Shown here: one piece after another, positions 33,367 to 42,090 of the stretch | How positions within the stretch are numbered: the stretch's first letter is position 1 | Layout: each line of letters opens with the position of its first letter | DNA from: Okeania sp. SIO1I7 | GTDB taxonomy: Bacteria > Cyanobacteriota > Cyanobacteriia > Cyanobacteriales > Microcoleaceae | Assembly (NCBI GenBank): GCA_010672585.1 | Contig: JAAHGF010000003.1 | Span: forward strand, 248,001-312,000 | DNA length: 64,000 nucleotides | Reading direction: 5' to 3' | Notes under the pieces: generated by a model | Databases searched by the model: none | Seen by the model: only the letters and a program-made list of their open reading frames with translations | What the model was told of the DNA's origin: nothing | Position numbers and translations under genes: made by a program

Positions 33367-34589
33367 TCTTAAAACATCCCCTATGAAATTAATTATCAGC
33401 TAATTTAACTTGCTCTTCAATAAAGTTTATTTTTGCGATGGTTGATGATTATTTCTGGCTTAGTAGAATAGATATTTCAATAACAATTAAATTGGAATTG
33501 TGAACGGAGTTGTTAGACCTATATTTTTGAAATTATGATAGTAAATTGAGCTACTATAAAAATCTGCTCAATATCCGTATTTACCTGAAAATATGTGTGA
33601 TGAATTAGGTAAAATGTGAAATACAGATTAAAGTTTGTAATATTCACCCTGGTTGATAACTTTTGCCTATTACAATCTTAGTTCTATCTATAAGCTAATT
33701 TTTATCAGCCTGATTAAGTATAAAAATTAGATGACACCCTAACTATAAATCTTACTCTATAATCACTTAATTTTATGTAAAGATTTGATGAATAATCTAA
33801 GAGTTCAGTAGATTTTTTGATGATAAGTTTACTGAGATGCTGTAAATGTAAGATGTGTTAGTTGAGTGTAAATACGGATAATTCGTAATTAAATAATGAC
33901 GACTAATACCATTTATGAGAAGTAGTAGTCTGGCAAAAGTAGTAATATTGGTAGATACAAAATTTTTATTGTCAGGAGGTAAACTATAAGCAGAAGGAAG
34001 AAGAAAGAAGGCTTTAGTTATCTAGGAGAGAAGGAAAAATCCGGGGTTGTCTGAGTTTTAAGCTTTTGAGATGTCAAATACAGTAATGGCAACTGCTATG
34101 CAACAAAGTTCAGTAAAGTCCAGTTCTTATAGTAACTGTTATTACTACTCTTGAGTTATGGAATATCTGTTTGTGTAGCACTCCACAGGAGAAACAACAG
34201 AATATCAATAATCAACCTTATCTCTTCTGTCCTAGATAACTAATACCAATTTGATAAATGTTTGCTACAAATAGCTAGGATATTTCTTAGGATTCAGGAG
34301 TCAGGAGTCGTATGGGAATGGCTTTAATAACAGTTTTTAGGTGGGAATTTATCTTTTTAGTCCAAGAGATATCTCCTATAAAGTAGGGGCAAATGGCCAT
34401 TCGCCCTTACTACCCTTATTATTCGTCACATTCTTTTTTCACCCTTGGTATAGTTGCTTTGTTCCTTCTTACTTCTATTATAATATTCAGAATAAAATGG
34501 TAAATATCGCCTACTTGTCAAAAATAAACATCAAAACTATTATGTGAATTAAAGTTGCCTTAATAAATAATATTTCAAAAGCGATCGCT
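33367..34589. other. 1.2-kb gene-free region
   Basis: AT-rich, without a credible ORF. The right part (from about 33985) has an AGAAGGAAGAAGAAAGAAGG tract, a GGAGTCAGGAGTCGTATGGG repeat (34284-34317) and a GGGGCAAATGGCCATTCGCCC palindrome (34386-34406) that also appears near 47850. The left 600 bp looks unique rather than repeated, so it could contain a regulatory region or small RNA; I see no specific structure. A 68-codon frame at 34341-34547 runs through the palindrome and is rejected. Confidence 0.5.
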
Positions 34590-35003
34590 ATGCTAGAAAC
34601 ACAAGGAGTTCTGTGGCCGAGTTTAATAACAGTTGTCTCTTTATTCATGTATTTTGTTGTGACTATTAATGTTGGTAGAGCTAGATCAAAATACAACATT
34701 ACGCCTCCTCAAATGACTGGAGATCCAAATTTTGAACGGGTATTAAGAGTACAACAAAATACTGTAGAACAAATAATTTTATTTTTACCATCTTTGTGGC
34801 TTTTTTCTCTGTTTATTAGCCCACTATGGGGTGCTGGTATTGGCACAGTTTGGGTAGTGGGACGAATTTTATTTGCCTGGGGTTATTATCAGGCGGCGGA
34901 GAAGCGAGCTTTAGGGTTTGGTATTAGTTCTTTAGCTATTATAGCTTTATTGATAGGCGCTTTAGTCGGAATTTTACTACCCCTGTGGAAAACTATTTCA
35001 TAG
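34590..35003 (+). CDS. MAPEG family membrane protein
   Basis: 137 residues with four hydrophobic helices (about 7-27, 62-78, 82-100 and 112-133), the MAPEG layout. Diagnostic motif: FERVLRVQQNTVEQIILFLP (48-67), with the glutathione-binding-type R50, N57 and E60 positions, and GRILFAWGYY (91-100). MAPEG proteins are microsomal glutathione S-transferase or peroxidase-like enzymes; cyanobacterial members have glutathione transferase activity in some species. An HIP1 octamer lies just before the start. No partner gene is seen. Confidence 0.92.
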   Translation: MLETQGVLWPSLITVVSLFMYFVVTINVGRARSKYNITPPQMTGDPNFERVLRVQQNTVEQIILFLPSLWLFSLFISPLWGAGIGTVWVVGRILFAWGYYQAAEKRALGFGISSLAIIALLIGALVGILLPLWKTIS

Positions 35004-35027
35004 CTGTAATAAGTAGATAGTTTTCAA

Positions 35028-35256
35028 CAATTAATAATTAATTATTAATTATTAATTATTAATTATTAATTATTACCTATCCTTGAAAGCGGATAGGATT
35101 GGCTAATCATGAAATTTTTTTCTTCTCTTGGTCGATTGAATATGGGGAGGAGACCCGCTCTTGCAGAGCCGCTCCGCTAACGCCATTCCACAGCTGCCCT
35201 AACGACCGCTTGTTTCTCCTTTAAAGGAGAGGCTTTAAACCTTAATTATTCGGTAA
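35028..35256. repeat. Composite dispersed repeat element, copy 3
   Basis: TTAATTA run, then ATTACCTATCCTTGAAAG, an interior with GAGACCCGCTCTTGCAGAGC, then CTCCTTTAAAGGAGAGGC and ending TTAATTATTCGGTAA. It follows the MAPEG stop by 25 bp. Confidence 0.7.
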
Positions 35257-35310
35257 AGATAGTATCTATACTATTTTTATTTTTTGCATAGATAAATATA
35301 TGAGGTGAAA

Positions 35311-35484
35311 ATGAAAATAATGTCTGAAAAACAAGTATTTAATATTAATCAAAAACTTTTCAAACAACTGAATGATTGGCAAGAAAAAATGGAAAAAAAA
35401 GAAAATGCAAAAGCAGAAATAGAGGCAAACAATGAGGTAAATCGCAAAAAGCAAAATATCGATGATGCGCAGAAAGAAAAATAG
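35311..35484 (+). CDS. Small charged protein, 57 residues
   Basis: An ATG directly after GAGGTGAAA opens 57 codons ending TAG. The product is rich in Lys, Glu, Gln and Asn, begins MKIMSEKQVFNINQ and contains QLNDWQEKMEKKENAKAE, a helical or coiled-coil composition. I do not recognise it. Support: good ribosome binding site, plausible composition, and position in unique DNA between two copies of the composite repeat. Against: short, AT-rich, no known homologue. The longer frame on the other strand here is just its shadow. Confidence 0.5.
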   Translation: MKIMSEKQVFNINQKLFKQLNDWQEKMEKKENAKAEIEANNEVNRKKQNIDDAQKEK

Positions 35485-35513
35485 TAAGCAGTATTAGAGC
35501 AATTCCTATCAAG

Positions 35514-35706
35514 GAGAGTTGATTAATGGATAATGGATAATTACCTCTCCCGAAAAGGAAGAGGATTGACGCGGTAGGGAAAAAATTTATTTTTTTCCCC
35601 TTGAAAGGGAAGGCTTCAAGGCGCGAATGATTTAATGATTTAATGATTTAATGATTTAATAATTAATTATTCGGTAATTATTAATTATTAATTATTAATT
35701 ATTAAT
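35514..35706. repeat. Composite dispersed repeat element, copy 4, with TTAATTA tail
   Basis: TTGATTAATGGATAATGG, ATTACCTCTCCCGAAAAGG, AAGGGAAGGCTTCAAGG, a GATTTAAT octamer run and ATTATTCGGTAA (to about 35675), then a TTAATTA run reaching the stop of tsaB. Confidence 0.65.
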
Positions 35707-36352
35707 TGTTGACTCCCCTACTCCCCCGCTCAAGAACGGGATGTTGTCCATAAAAAGGTAATGCTTCAGACCAATGCGATCGCTTGCCTTTTTTCCATTC
35801 TAAATGAGCTAATTCTAACAGATTTAAAACAGATTTTCCTAAACCATTTTCAACTTTAATTAACTCATAGGAATTTTGCCAATTTTTCAAAGTTTCTTCC
35901 CATGCTTCTGGAGTGATTAGTGTTTCTTCTAAAAGAGGATTTATACCAATTTTTTCAAGTTGATAAATAGCTGTGAATAACTGATTTCTTTGAGCTGGCA
36001 TTTGTAGAGATAAATCCTGATTTTGATTCTTATATGACCAAGCTACTGCTGCTAAAGTTGAAATTGCAAATAGCGGAATATTTAACTGTTGAGCTAAAGT
36101 TCTAGCAGTTACTATTCCTATACGAGTACCAGTAAAACTTCCTGGTCCTTTAGCAACAGCAATAAAGCTTAAATCCTGCCAAGTTTGAGGTGGTATAAAT
36201 TCCTGCAATTTCTGATGTAAATGAGTAGATAAGTCTCGCCCTAAATTCCAAGTTTCCCAGCGAATATCTTCCGCAAAATCAGTAATAGCTAAACCTAATT
36301 CGGGACTACTTGTATGAATTCCTAAACCGTATTTTTTTTCTGTATTTGTCAT
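35702..36352 (-). CDS. tsaB: tRNA threonylcarbamoyladenosine biosynthesis protein TsaB
   Basis: 216 residues. ASKHA-fold protein with the family signature KGPGSFTGTRIGI (68-80) followed by RTLAQQLNIPL; the N-terminus GIHTSSPELG and WETWNLGRDLSTHL (32-45) also fit TsaB. TsaB pairs with TsaD (and TsaE) to install t6A37 on ANN-decoding tRNAs in the cytosol and has no catalytic site of its own. The usual neighbour (rimI) is absent here. Upstream of the start lies an unusual tandem array containing five copies of its own first 16 codons, so its promoter must lie within or beyond that array. Confidence 0.92.
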   Translation of the reverse strand: MTNTEKKYGLGIHTSSPELGLAITDFAEDIRWETWNLGRDLSTHLHQKLQEFIPPQTWQDLSFIAVAKGPGSFTGTRIGIVTARTLAQQLNIPLFAISTLAAVAWSYKNQNQDLSLQMPAQRNQLFTAIYQLEKIGINPLLEETLITPEAWEETLKNWQNSYELIKVENGLGKSVLNLLELAHLEWKKGKRSHWSEALPFYGQHPVLERGSRGVNN

Positions 36353-37095
36353 TTTTTTGAAGGAAGAAGGAAGAGGGAAGAGGGAAGAAGGAAGAGGGAA
36401 GAGGGAAGAGGGAAGAAGGAAGAGGGAAGAGAGAATATTAACTTGATTTTTGGCTCAAATCAATTTTACTACTTGTATGAATTCCTAAATCGTATTTTTT
36501 CTCTGTATTTGTCATTGATTTTGAAGTAAGAAGGAAGAGGGAAGAGGGAAGAGGGAAGAAGGAAGAGGGAATATTAACTTGATTTTTGGCTCAAATCAAT
36601 TTTACTACTTGTATGAATTCCTAAATCGTATTTTTTCTCTGTATTTGTCATTGATTTTGAAGTAAGAAGGAAGAGGGAAGAGGGAAGAAGGAAGAGGGAA
36701 GAGGGAAGAAGGAAGAGGGAATATTAACTTGATTTTTGGCTCAAATCAATTTTACTACTTGTATGAATTCCTAAATCGTATTTTTTCTCTGTATTTGTCA
36801 TTTTTTTGAAGGAAGAAGGAAGAGGGAAGAGGGAAGAAGGAAGAGGGAAGAGAGAATATTAACTTGATTTTTGGCTCAAATCAATTTTACTACTTGTATG
36901 AATTCCTAAATCGTATTTTTTCTCTGTATTTGTCATTTTTTTGAAGGAAGAAGGAAGAGGGAAGAGGGAAGAAGGAAGAGGGAAGAGAGAATATTAACTT
37001 GATTTTTGGCTCAAATCAATTTTACTACTTGTATGAATTCCTAAATCGTATTTTTTCTCTGTATTTGTCATTTTTTTGAAGGAAGAAGGAAGGAA
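36353..37095. repeat. tsaB: Tandem array repeating the tsaB 5' end and a purine tract
   Basis: Each unit (135-163 bp) holds a GGAAGAGGGAAGA tract, TTGATTTTTGGCTCAAATCA and the reverse complement of tsaB codons 1-16. ATG codons of the copies lie at 36513-36515, 36649-36651, 36799-36801, 36934-36936 and 37069-37071 (minus strand); each opens a 25-codon frame starting MTNTEKKYDLGIHTSS and ending at TAA. All five share a Gly9-to-Asp change absent from tsaB itself, so the array grew from one duplicated copy. The last unit fades into unique DNA near 37095. Confidence 0.95.
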
Positions 37096-37235
37096 GATTA
37101 ACTTTATTTTTGGCTAAAATCAACTGTTATACCAGGGGTGATAAATATTTTCTACAAATACTTCCGGTGTCAGTATAAGCAAATTTTCCTTCTGCCTTCT
37201 GCCTTCTGCCTTCTGCCTTATGTCTTCTGCCTTCT

Positions 37236-38984
37236 TCAAATTTCCTCTCTAGCATAAAATATTGGTAAAGCCACAAATAAGCAACCTAAAAGCAACCCAA
37301 AAATATCAGAAATCCATAATTTTCCCCCTAACAAACCCACGATTAAAAATACTGTTGCCACAGTAGAAAATAAATTATTAGTCGCCAATTTATTCTGTTT
37401 TATAACCTGATGTTTAACCGTAATAAAAACCGATGCAATTATCACAGCAATTATCGGATGCCAAATAATTATCCGATAGCCAAAAATAAACCAAGCAAAA
37501 GCAAACATCAAAGCATCTAACCAAAATTCTTTTTCCTTAAATCTAGCCAACCAAAAATTCTGAGTTCCTAACTGCGATAGCTTCACAAAATGCTCATTTT
37601 TTTGTAATCTCAAAATTTTATTTTTCCACCTAGCTTTACGATCCATTCTCAATATTTGTTGCCACTCTGGCACAGTCTTACCCTGAAGCTTACCTAGTAA
37701 TTTAACCTTATCTATATTTTGCAATCTTAAATCAGTTAACTTCGCAGAAATAGTCTTTAAAATTTGAGCATAATTAGTCTTTTTTCCTGGATTTCTACTA
37801 ATAACAACAGTCAAAGTTTTTTTGACACGACTCACCTGAACTTTAACCGACTCATTAGCCAAAATTTCCTGTAACTGCCGTCTAATTTCTGCTTGCTCAG
37901 TCAACTTTTTCGGCACTGCTGAAGAAGGAGAGAAATAAACATTTTCCATATAATTAGACTGAGGGTGAAGATGTCTAATAATAGCAGTAGCAGAATGATA
38001 ACGCCGATTTGTAGCACCTTCCAACATCTTGTCTAAAATTAGACCGAGTTCCTTACTAACAGGCATTTTTAAATAATCTCGCCATACCCACTTACTATTT
38101 CTACTATCAAACAAATCAAAAGGTGAAACTTGAGTCAAAAGATGAATACAAGTAATACCCAAACTATAAAGATCGCTAGCAAAAACTGCCTTACCCATAA
38201 GTTGTTCGGGAGCAGTATAAGCAGCACTGCCAATAATAGTTCCTGTTTGAGGTAAACCTTTTTTTTCTACTAACTTAGCAGCACCAAAATCTACCAAAAC
38301 CAGTTGACCAGTAGTGCGACGAATAATATTTTCTGGCTTAATATCTCGATGAATAACTTTAGACTTATGCACAAACTGTAATACTGGCAATAAATCATTT
38401 AACAATTCCCGAATTTTAGCTTCAGTAAAGACACCTTTTTCTGCCAATTCTTGGGCGAGATTTTTGCCTTCAATATATTCTTGAACTAGATATTGTTGCC
38501 CATCCTTTTGAAAATAAGTCAGCAGTTTGGGTATTTGAGAATGAATACCTAAAGTTTTTAACTGTTGTGCTTCTTGCTGGAATAATTCTGAAGCTTTTTG
38601 AGTTTTTGTCTTTACTTGAAGAGACTCATTACCAGAAATTGTTTCTGAAGATTGAAGAGAATTTTGGTCATAATGGTAATAATTTGTATTCTGAGGAAAA
38701 AACTGTTTAATTACACAAACTTGTCGAATAGAATCTTTTTCATCTACTGCTAAAAAAGTTCTACCAAAACCACCTTGCCCAATTAATTTAAGAATACGGT
38801 AGCGAGACTGATTAGCTATTTTGAGATTATTATCTGGCGAAGTAATAATTTTATTTGTTTCTATTTTTTCATCTTCAGCACTTAGTGGAGGAATTAGTAA
38901 TAATGGTGAGTTGCAACTCTGACAAAATTCAGCCTTAGTAGGATTTTGTGGATTTTTGCAGGTGGGAAAGTAGCAATAATTCAT
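37236..38984 (-). CDS. Serine/threonine protein kinase with N-terminal Cys motif and C-terminal membrane helices
   Basis: 582 residues. The N-terminus has C4, C9, C21 and C24 (CYFPTC, FCQSC), the four-cysteine motif seen in many cyanobacterial kinases. The kinase domain spans about 62-340: glycine loop IGQGGFGRTF (68-77), K93, HRDIKPEN (212-219) with catalytic D214, and DFG 232-234. After a basic linker of about 120 residues the C-terminus has hydrophobic helices (about 490-580). Hanks-type kinases of this sort act in stress, motility or metabolic signalling; the target is unknown. It is separated from tsaB by the tandem array. All catalytic residues are present, so it should be active. Confidence 0.93.
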   Translation of the reverse strand: MNYCYFPTCKNPQNPTKAEFCQSCNSPLLLIPPLSAEDEKIETNKIITSPDNNLKIANQSRYRILKLIGQGGFGRTFLAVDEKDSIRQVCVIKQFFPQNTNYYHYDQNSLQSSETISGNESLQVKTKTQKASELFQQEAQQLKTLGIHSQIPKLLTYFQKDGQQYLVQEYIEGKNLAQELAEKGVFTEAKIRELLNDLLPVLQFVHKSKVIHRDIKPENIIRRTTGQLVLVDFGAAKLVEKKGLPQTGTIIGSAAYTAPEQLMGKAVFASDLYSLGITCIHLLTQVSPFDLFDSRNSKWVWRDYLKMPVSKELGLILDKMLEGATNRRYHSATAIIRHLHPQSNYMENVYFSPSSAVPKKLTEQAEIRRQLQEILANESVKVQVSRVKKTLTVVISRNPGKKTNYAQILKTISAKLTDLRLQNIDKVKLLGKLQGKTVPEWQQILRMDRKARWKNKILRLQKNEHFVKLSQLGTQNFWLARFKEKEFWLDALMFAFAWFIFGYRIIIWHPIIAVIIASVFITVKHQVIKQNKLATNNLFSTVATVFLIVGLLGGKLWISDIFGLLLGCLFVALPIFYAREEI

Positions 38985-39156
38985 TAGATTAGATATAGAT
39001 AAATCAAGATTTTTATTATTTATTTTGTAAGCATTTCCTACGGAATGCTGCGCAAACAGCGGTCAGCGGTCAGCTATCAGCTTTATTACCTTTTTTTAAT
39101 CGAATATTTGCAGCACTATTACAGTCATTATTTTCTGTACTATAGTGTTTCTCAGT
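38985..39156. repeat. Intergenic repeats upstream of the kinase
   Basis: Holds TAAGCATTTCCTACGGAATG and CTGCGCAAACAGCGGTCAGC with a TCAGCGGTCAGCTATCAGC tract (39030-39082). The same block stands near 3752 and, partly, near 44566. No gene is present. Confidence 0.6.
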
Positions 39157-39229
39157 AAGTGTGAGGTACTTTTATCTTTCTTCCCTGTTGCCTGTTGCCT
39201 AAAGCAAACGAATTTTGTACCTCACACTT
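39157..39229. mobile_element. Short MITE-like element with 13-bp terminal inverted repeats
   Basis: AAGTGTGAGGTAC (39157-39169) and GTACCTCACACTT (39217-39229) are perfect inverted copies enclosing TTCCCTGTTGCCTGTTGCCT and AAAGCAAACG. The interior heptamers resemble those of the element at 8848-9017, but the ends differ. No flanking duplication is evident, so it may be old, or it may be a hairpin with another role. Confidence 0.55.
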
Positions 39230-39249
39230 TTTGGGAATTGCTATATCTC

Positions 39250-39551
39250 TTACCGGATAATTAAGGTTTAAAGCTTCTATTTTAAAGGAGAAACATTAAC
39301 GAAGTCAGAAGTCAGAAGTCAGAAGTTAAACCACCCCTAACCCCTCCCAACCCACCCCTAACCCCTCCCAGGAGGGGAGGAGAAGTAGGGGATGCGTGAG
39401 CAACTTTCCAAAAATATTTCACCTTAAAAGGCGGAGTTTTAGACCCATATTATTTTGATAAAAAATTTTCCTTTGAGTCAATCTTCATTCTTTTCAAGGA
39501 GAGGTAACTGTTAATTATTAATTATTAATTATTAATTATTAATTATTAATT
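39250..39551. repeat. Composite dispersed repeat element, copy 5
   Basis: TTACCGGATAATTAAGG, a GAAGTCAGAAGTCAGAAGTC run, CCCCTCCCAGGAGGGG, AAAGGCGGAGTTTTAGACCC, GAGTCAATCTTC and TTTTCAAGGAGAGGTAA, closing in a TTAATTA run. Confidence 0.65.
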
Positions 39552-39590
39552 GTTGCCCCCCTCTATCTATAAAAAGGAGGGGAAATAAAG

Positions 39591-39702
39591 GGGTGCATCT
39601 CATATATACAAAAATACTTTTTTCCTATATATTCCCTGTTCCCTGTTCCCTGTTCCCTAAAAGCGATAAATTTTTGGCTTGATTCAAAATTGAGATGCAC
39701 CC
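39591..39702. mobile_element. MITE-like element, copy B, with 8-bp target duplication
   Basis: The ends GGTGCATCTCA (39592-39602) and TGAGATGCACC (39691-39701) are the same as in copy A. The flanking octamers AAATAAAG (39583-39590) and AAATAAAG (39703-39710) are identical. The interior has CCTATATATTCCCTGTTCC, TTCCCTGTTCCCTAAAAGCG and TTTTGGCTTGATTCAAAA. It is 58 bp shorter than copy A, which carries an extra GC-rich segment. No coding capacity. Confidence 0.87.
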
Positions 39703-39723
39703 AAATAAAGAATTAGAATTACT

Positions 39724-39972
39724 TTAAGTAGGGATAAGTTCACCTGGTCTTAGTTTTGCCCATTTGCCTATTTCTTCTTTAAAACTTTCACAACCAACAA
39801 CATCCCACTCCATTTCAATTTCATTATTTTGAGGACGAATGTTAACATTGATTGTAGGTTCAACCGGTTCAAAGTCTGGATTTTCTGTTAAATGAAGTTG
39901 TTCGTGCTGAGTTTCTACAGCATGATAGGTGACACACTGGTCTACATAGTGGCAGTTAACACAAATACACAT
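39724..39972 (-). CDS. ycf34: Ycf34 family protein
   Basis: 82 residues, nearly the standard length. The N-terminus MCICVNCHYVDQCVTYHAVE and the later HLTENPDFEP, INVNI, EWDVVGCESF and GKWAKLRPGELIP match the Ycf34 family of cyanobacteria and red-algal plastids. Cysteines 2, 4, 7, 13 and 61 are present; a Synechocystis homologue binds an iron-sulfur cluster and affects photosynthesis-related proteins and RNA (literature recollection). It lies just upstream of, and divergent from, the CCA-adding enzyme gene. The MITE copy B ends 22 bp from its stop codon. Confidence 0.95.
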   Translation of the reverse strand: MCICVNCHYVDQCVTYHAVETQHEQLHLTENPDFEPVEPTINVNIRPQNNEIEMEWDVVGCESFKEEIGKWAKLRPGELIPT

Positions 39973-40303
39973 TTTTAAGTACCTCGTTGATGCTAAATTC
40001 TAATCTTAATTGATGTGATAATTCCCTATTTTAATGATTTTATGAGTTTATATTCTAGCCCAAATTAATTTTATCCTGTATGATTTCCTACTCAGAAGGA
40101 ATATATAGCAATCTTAATTTGACCTGTAAGATATTTTAGAGTTTGAGGGAATAGGGAAAAGTCAAATTCTCACTAGAGATTTAGGACTGCTATAGATAGT
40201 ATATAGAAGCCATTTGGTATCTTGACTTTTATATCCTTAATATCTAGGTTAATCTAAAATCTATGTTGGATATATTGCTTTAGTTAGTTGATTTTTTTGA
40301 GCA
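39973..40303. promoter_or_regulatory. Divergent intergenic region of ycf34 and the CCA-adding enzyme gene
   Basis: Both genes read away from this 331-bp stretch, so both promoters should be here. TATAGCAATC near 40104 and GACTGCTATA near 40187 form an imperfect inverted pair of a type often repeated in cyanobacteria. I cannot pick a specific -10 box with confidence. Confidence 0.4.
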
Positions 40304-41554
40304 ATGTCGATAAATTCCCTGTCTGCTTTATCTCCGGAAAATTGGCCATTTGACCGAGAAATGTTGCCCCAACCTGTTTATTTGGTCGGTGGATCTGTGC
40401 GAGATGCTTTGCTGAAGCGCAAAAGTGATTATTTGGATTTAGATTTTATTATCCTTGACCAAGCAGTTAATATTGCCAGAAGTATTGCGAAGCAGTATCA
40501 AGCGGGGTTTGTGGTATTGGATGCCAAACGAAAAATTGCTAGGGTGGTATTTCAAGGGACTACAGTTGATTTTGCTGAAATAGAAGGTAATAGTCTGGAA
40601 GAAGACTTATGGCGACGAGATTTTACAATAAATGCGATCGCTTATAATCCTTTTAATGATGAGGTGATAGATTTATTTAATGCTCTGAAGGATTTGCAAG
40701 ATGGTATCATTAGAATGGTAAAATCTGCTAATCTCAGAGATGACCCTCTGCGACTATTACGCGCATATCGTCAAGCAGCGCAGTTAGATTTTATTATTTC
40801 ACCAGAAACTCAAACAGTTATTCGAGAGTTTGCACCTTTGCTGACCCAAGTTGCAGCAGAAAGAGTGCAGACAGAATTAGGTTATTTATTGAGTCATCCC
40901 CAAGGTATGTTTTGGATAGAAAAAGCTGGGAAAGATGGTTTATTTTCTAGTTATTTTCCTACTGCGGGAGAAAATTGGGAAATAGCAAAACAAGTAGACA
41001 TAGCAGCAGAGGAGTTAGGAAAAAATTGGTCTCAGTTAAAGGATGAGTTAGCAAGAGGGGTACGCGATACAGTAAAAACCTCTTTGTTGGCGATCGCTAA
41101 ATTAGCAATATTAGTTAATTCCGATCCAGAAAAAGCGGAAGTTGAGTTGATGGGGTTGAAATATAGCAATGCAGAAATTAGAAGTACGATAGGAGTTATT
41201 AAAGGTTTAGCTAAACTGTCAGAAATAGAAATTTCTCAGATGTCTGTGAGGCAACAATATTTCTTATTTCAAGAAATAGGAAAAAATTTTCCCGCTTTAG
41301 CAGTTGTAGCAGTGGCAAAAGGAATATCTAGAGAGAAAATTGATTGTTTAATTCAACGTTACATTAATCCAGAAGACCCAGTTGCTCACCCGACTCTTTT
41401 GTTGAAAGGAAATGATTTAATTGCAGCTCTAAAATTACCTAAAGGTCCGATAATTGGTCAACTATTAACAGAAATTCAAATAGCACGAGCTGAGGAGAAG
41501 ATTTTTACTAAAGCTGAAGCAATTCAATTAGCAGAAAAATTAATTCAATCCTGA
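40304..41554 (+). CDS. cca: CCA tRNA nucleotidyltransferase
   Basis: 416 residues. Class II polymerase beta superfamily: LVGGSVRDALL (27-37), the metal-binding D45-L-D47, RRDFTINAIAYNPF (104-117) with the nucleotide-selecting motif region, and DDPLRLLRAYRQA (146-158). The C-terminal helical body reaches the end with KGNDLIAALKLPKGPIIGQL (about 373-392). There is no HD domain. In some cyanobacteria CCA addition is split between two enzymes (CC-adding and A-adding); the motifs I can read do not separate these, so it could be either a full CCA enzyme or one of the pair. It matures or repairs tRNA 3' ends in the cytosol. Confidence 0.92.
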   Translation: MSINSLSALSPENWPFDREMLPQPVYLVGGSVRDALLKRKSDYLDLDFIILDQAVNIARSIAKQYQAGFVVLDAKRKIARVVFQGTTVDFAEIEGNSLEEDLWRRDFTINAIAYNPFNDEVIDLFNALKDLQDGIIRMVKSANLRDDPLRLLRAYRQAAQLDFIISPETQTVIREFAPLLTQVAAERVQTELGYLLSHPQGMFWIEKAGKDGLFSSYFPTAGENWEIAKQVDIAAEELGKNWSQLKDELARGVRDTVKTSLLAIAKLAILVNSDPEKAEVELMGLKYSNAEIRSTIGVIKGLAKLSEIEISQMSVRQQYFLFQEIGKNFPALAVVAVAKGISREKIDCLIQRYINPEDPVAHPTLLLKGNDLIAALKLPKGPIIGQLLTEIQIARAEEKIFTKAEAIQLAEKLIQS

Positions 41555-41757
41555 AGGAAGAAGGAAGAAGGAAGAAGGAAGAGGCAACAAGATTAATTTT
41601 CAAAGATATATAGTGAGTCTATCCCCCCTAACCCCCCTTGGAAAGGGGAGGACTGGAGTAAGTATTTTTCGGTTTTATTTTCCGATCATCAATGTAGAAG
41701 TTTAGTTTCCAAAACCATAGGAAAATTCTCAATTTATCCTACTAATTTCTGCTCAAG
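41555..41757. repeat. Purine tract and first partial copy of the mscS-end repeat
   Basis: GGAAGAAGGAAGAAGGAAG follows the cca stop; then GAGGCAACAAGATTAATTTT and CAAAGATATATA (about 41580-41612) match the start of the duplicated unit downstream. A CCCCCCTTGGAAAGGGG palindrome follows near 41632. No gene is seen. Confidence 0.7.
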
Positions 41758-41964
41758 AAGGAAGAGGCAACAAGATTAATTTTCAAGGATATATACTGAC
41801 TCCTCCCTGATTATTTATAACTATTCAACCGGAAATGATATTAAATTATATTGCCTAATTTTCACGATACTGCCAAGTTTTATAAGTTTCTGTATCACTC
41901 AAAATATTCACATAAAATAAATCTATTCCCTCCTGCTCCAATAAAGCCAATATTGCCAAATTTA
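41758..41964 (-). pseudogene. Duplicated 3' end of the mscS-like gene
   Basis: This 207-bp block repeats 41994-42200 at an offset of 236 bp with very few mismatches. It includes 41855-41964, a copy of the last ~36 codons and stop of the channel gene. The copy ends abruptly at TTTA and is followed by AGAAGGAAGAGGGAAGAGGG; the intact gene continues past the matching point. It is therefore a truncated duplicate with no start. Confidence 0.93.
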
Positions 41965-42090
41965 GAAGGAAGAGGGAAGAGGGAAGAGGGAAGAAGGAAG
42001 AGGCAACAAGATTAATTTTCAAAGATATATACTGACTCCTCCCTGATTATTTATAACTATTCAACCGGAAATGAACTTAAATTATATTGC

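Noticed and set aside
34341-34547. 68-codon plus-strand ORF before the MAPEG gene
   Set aside because: It crosses the GGCAAATGGCCATTCGCCC dispersed palindrome, has no ribosome binding site and no recognisable protein features.
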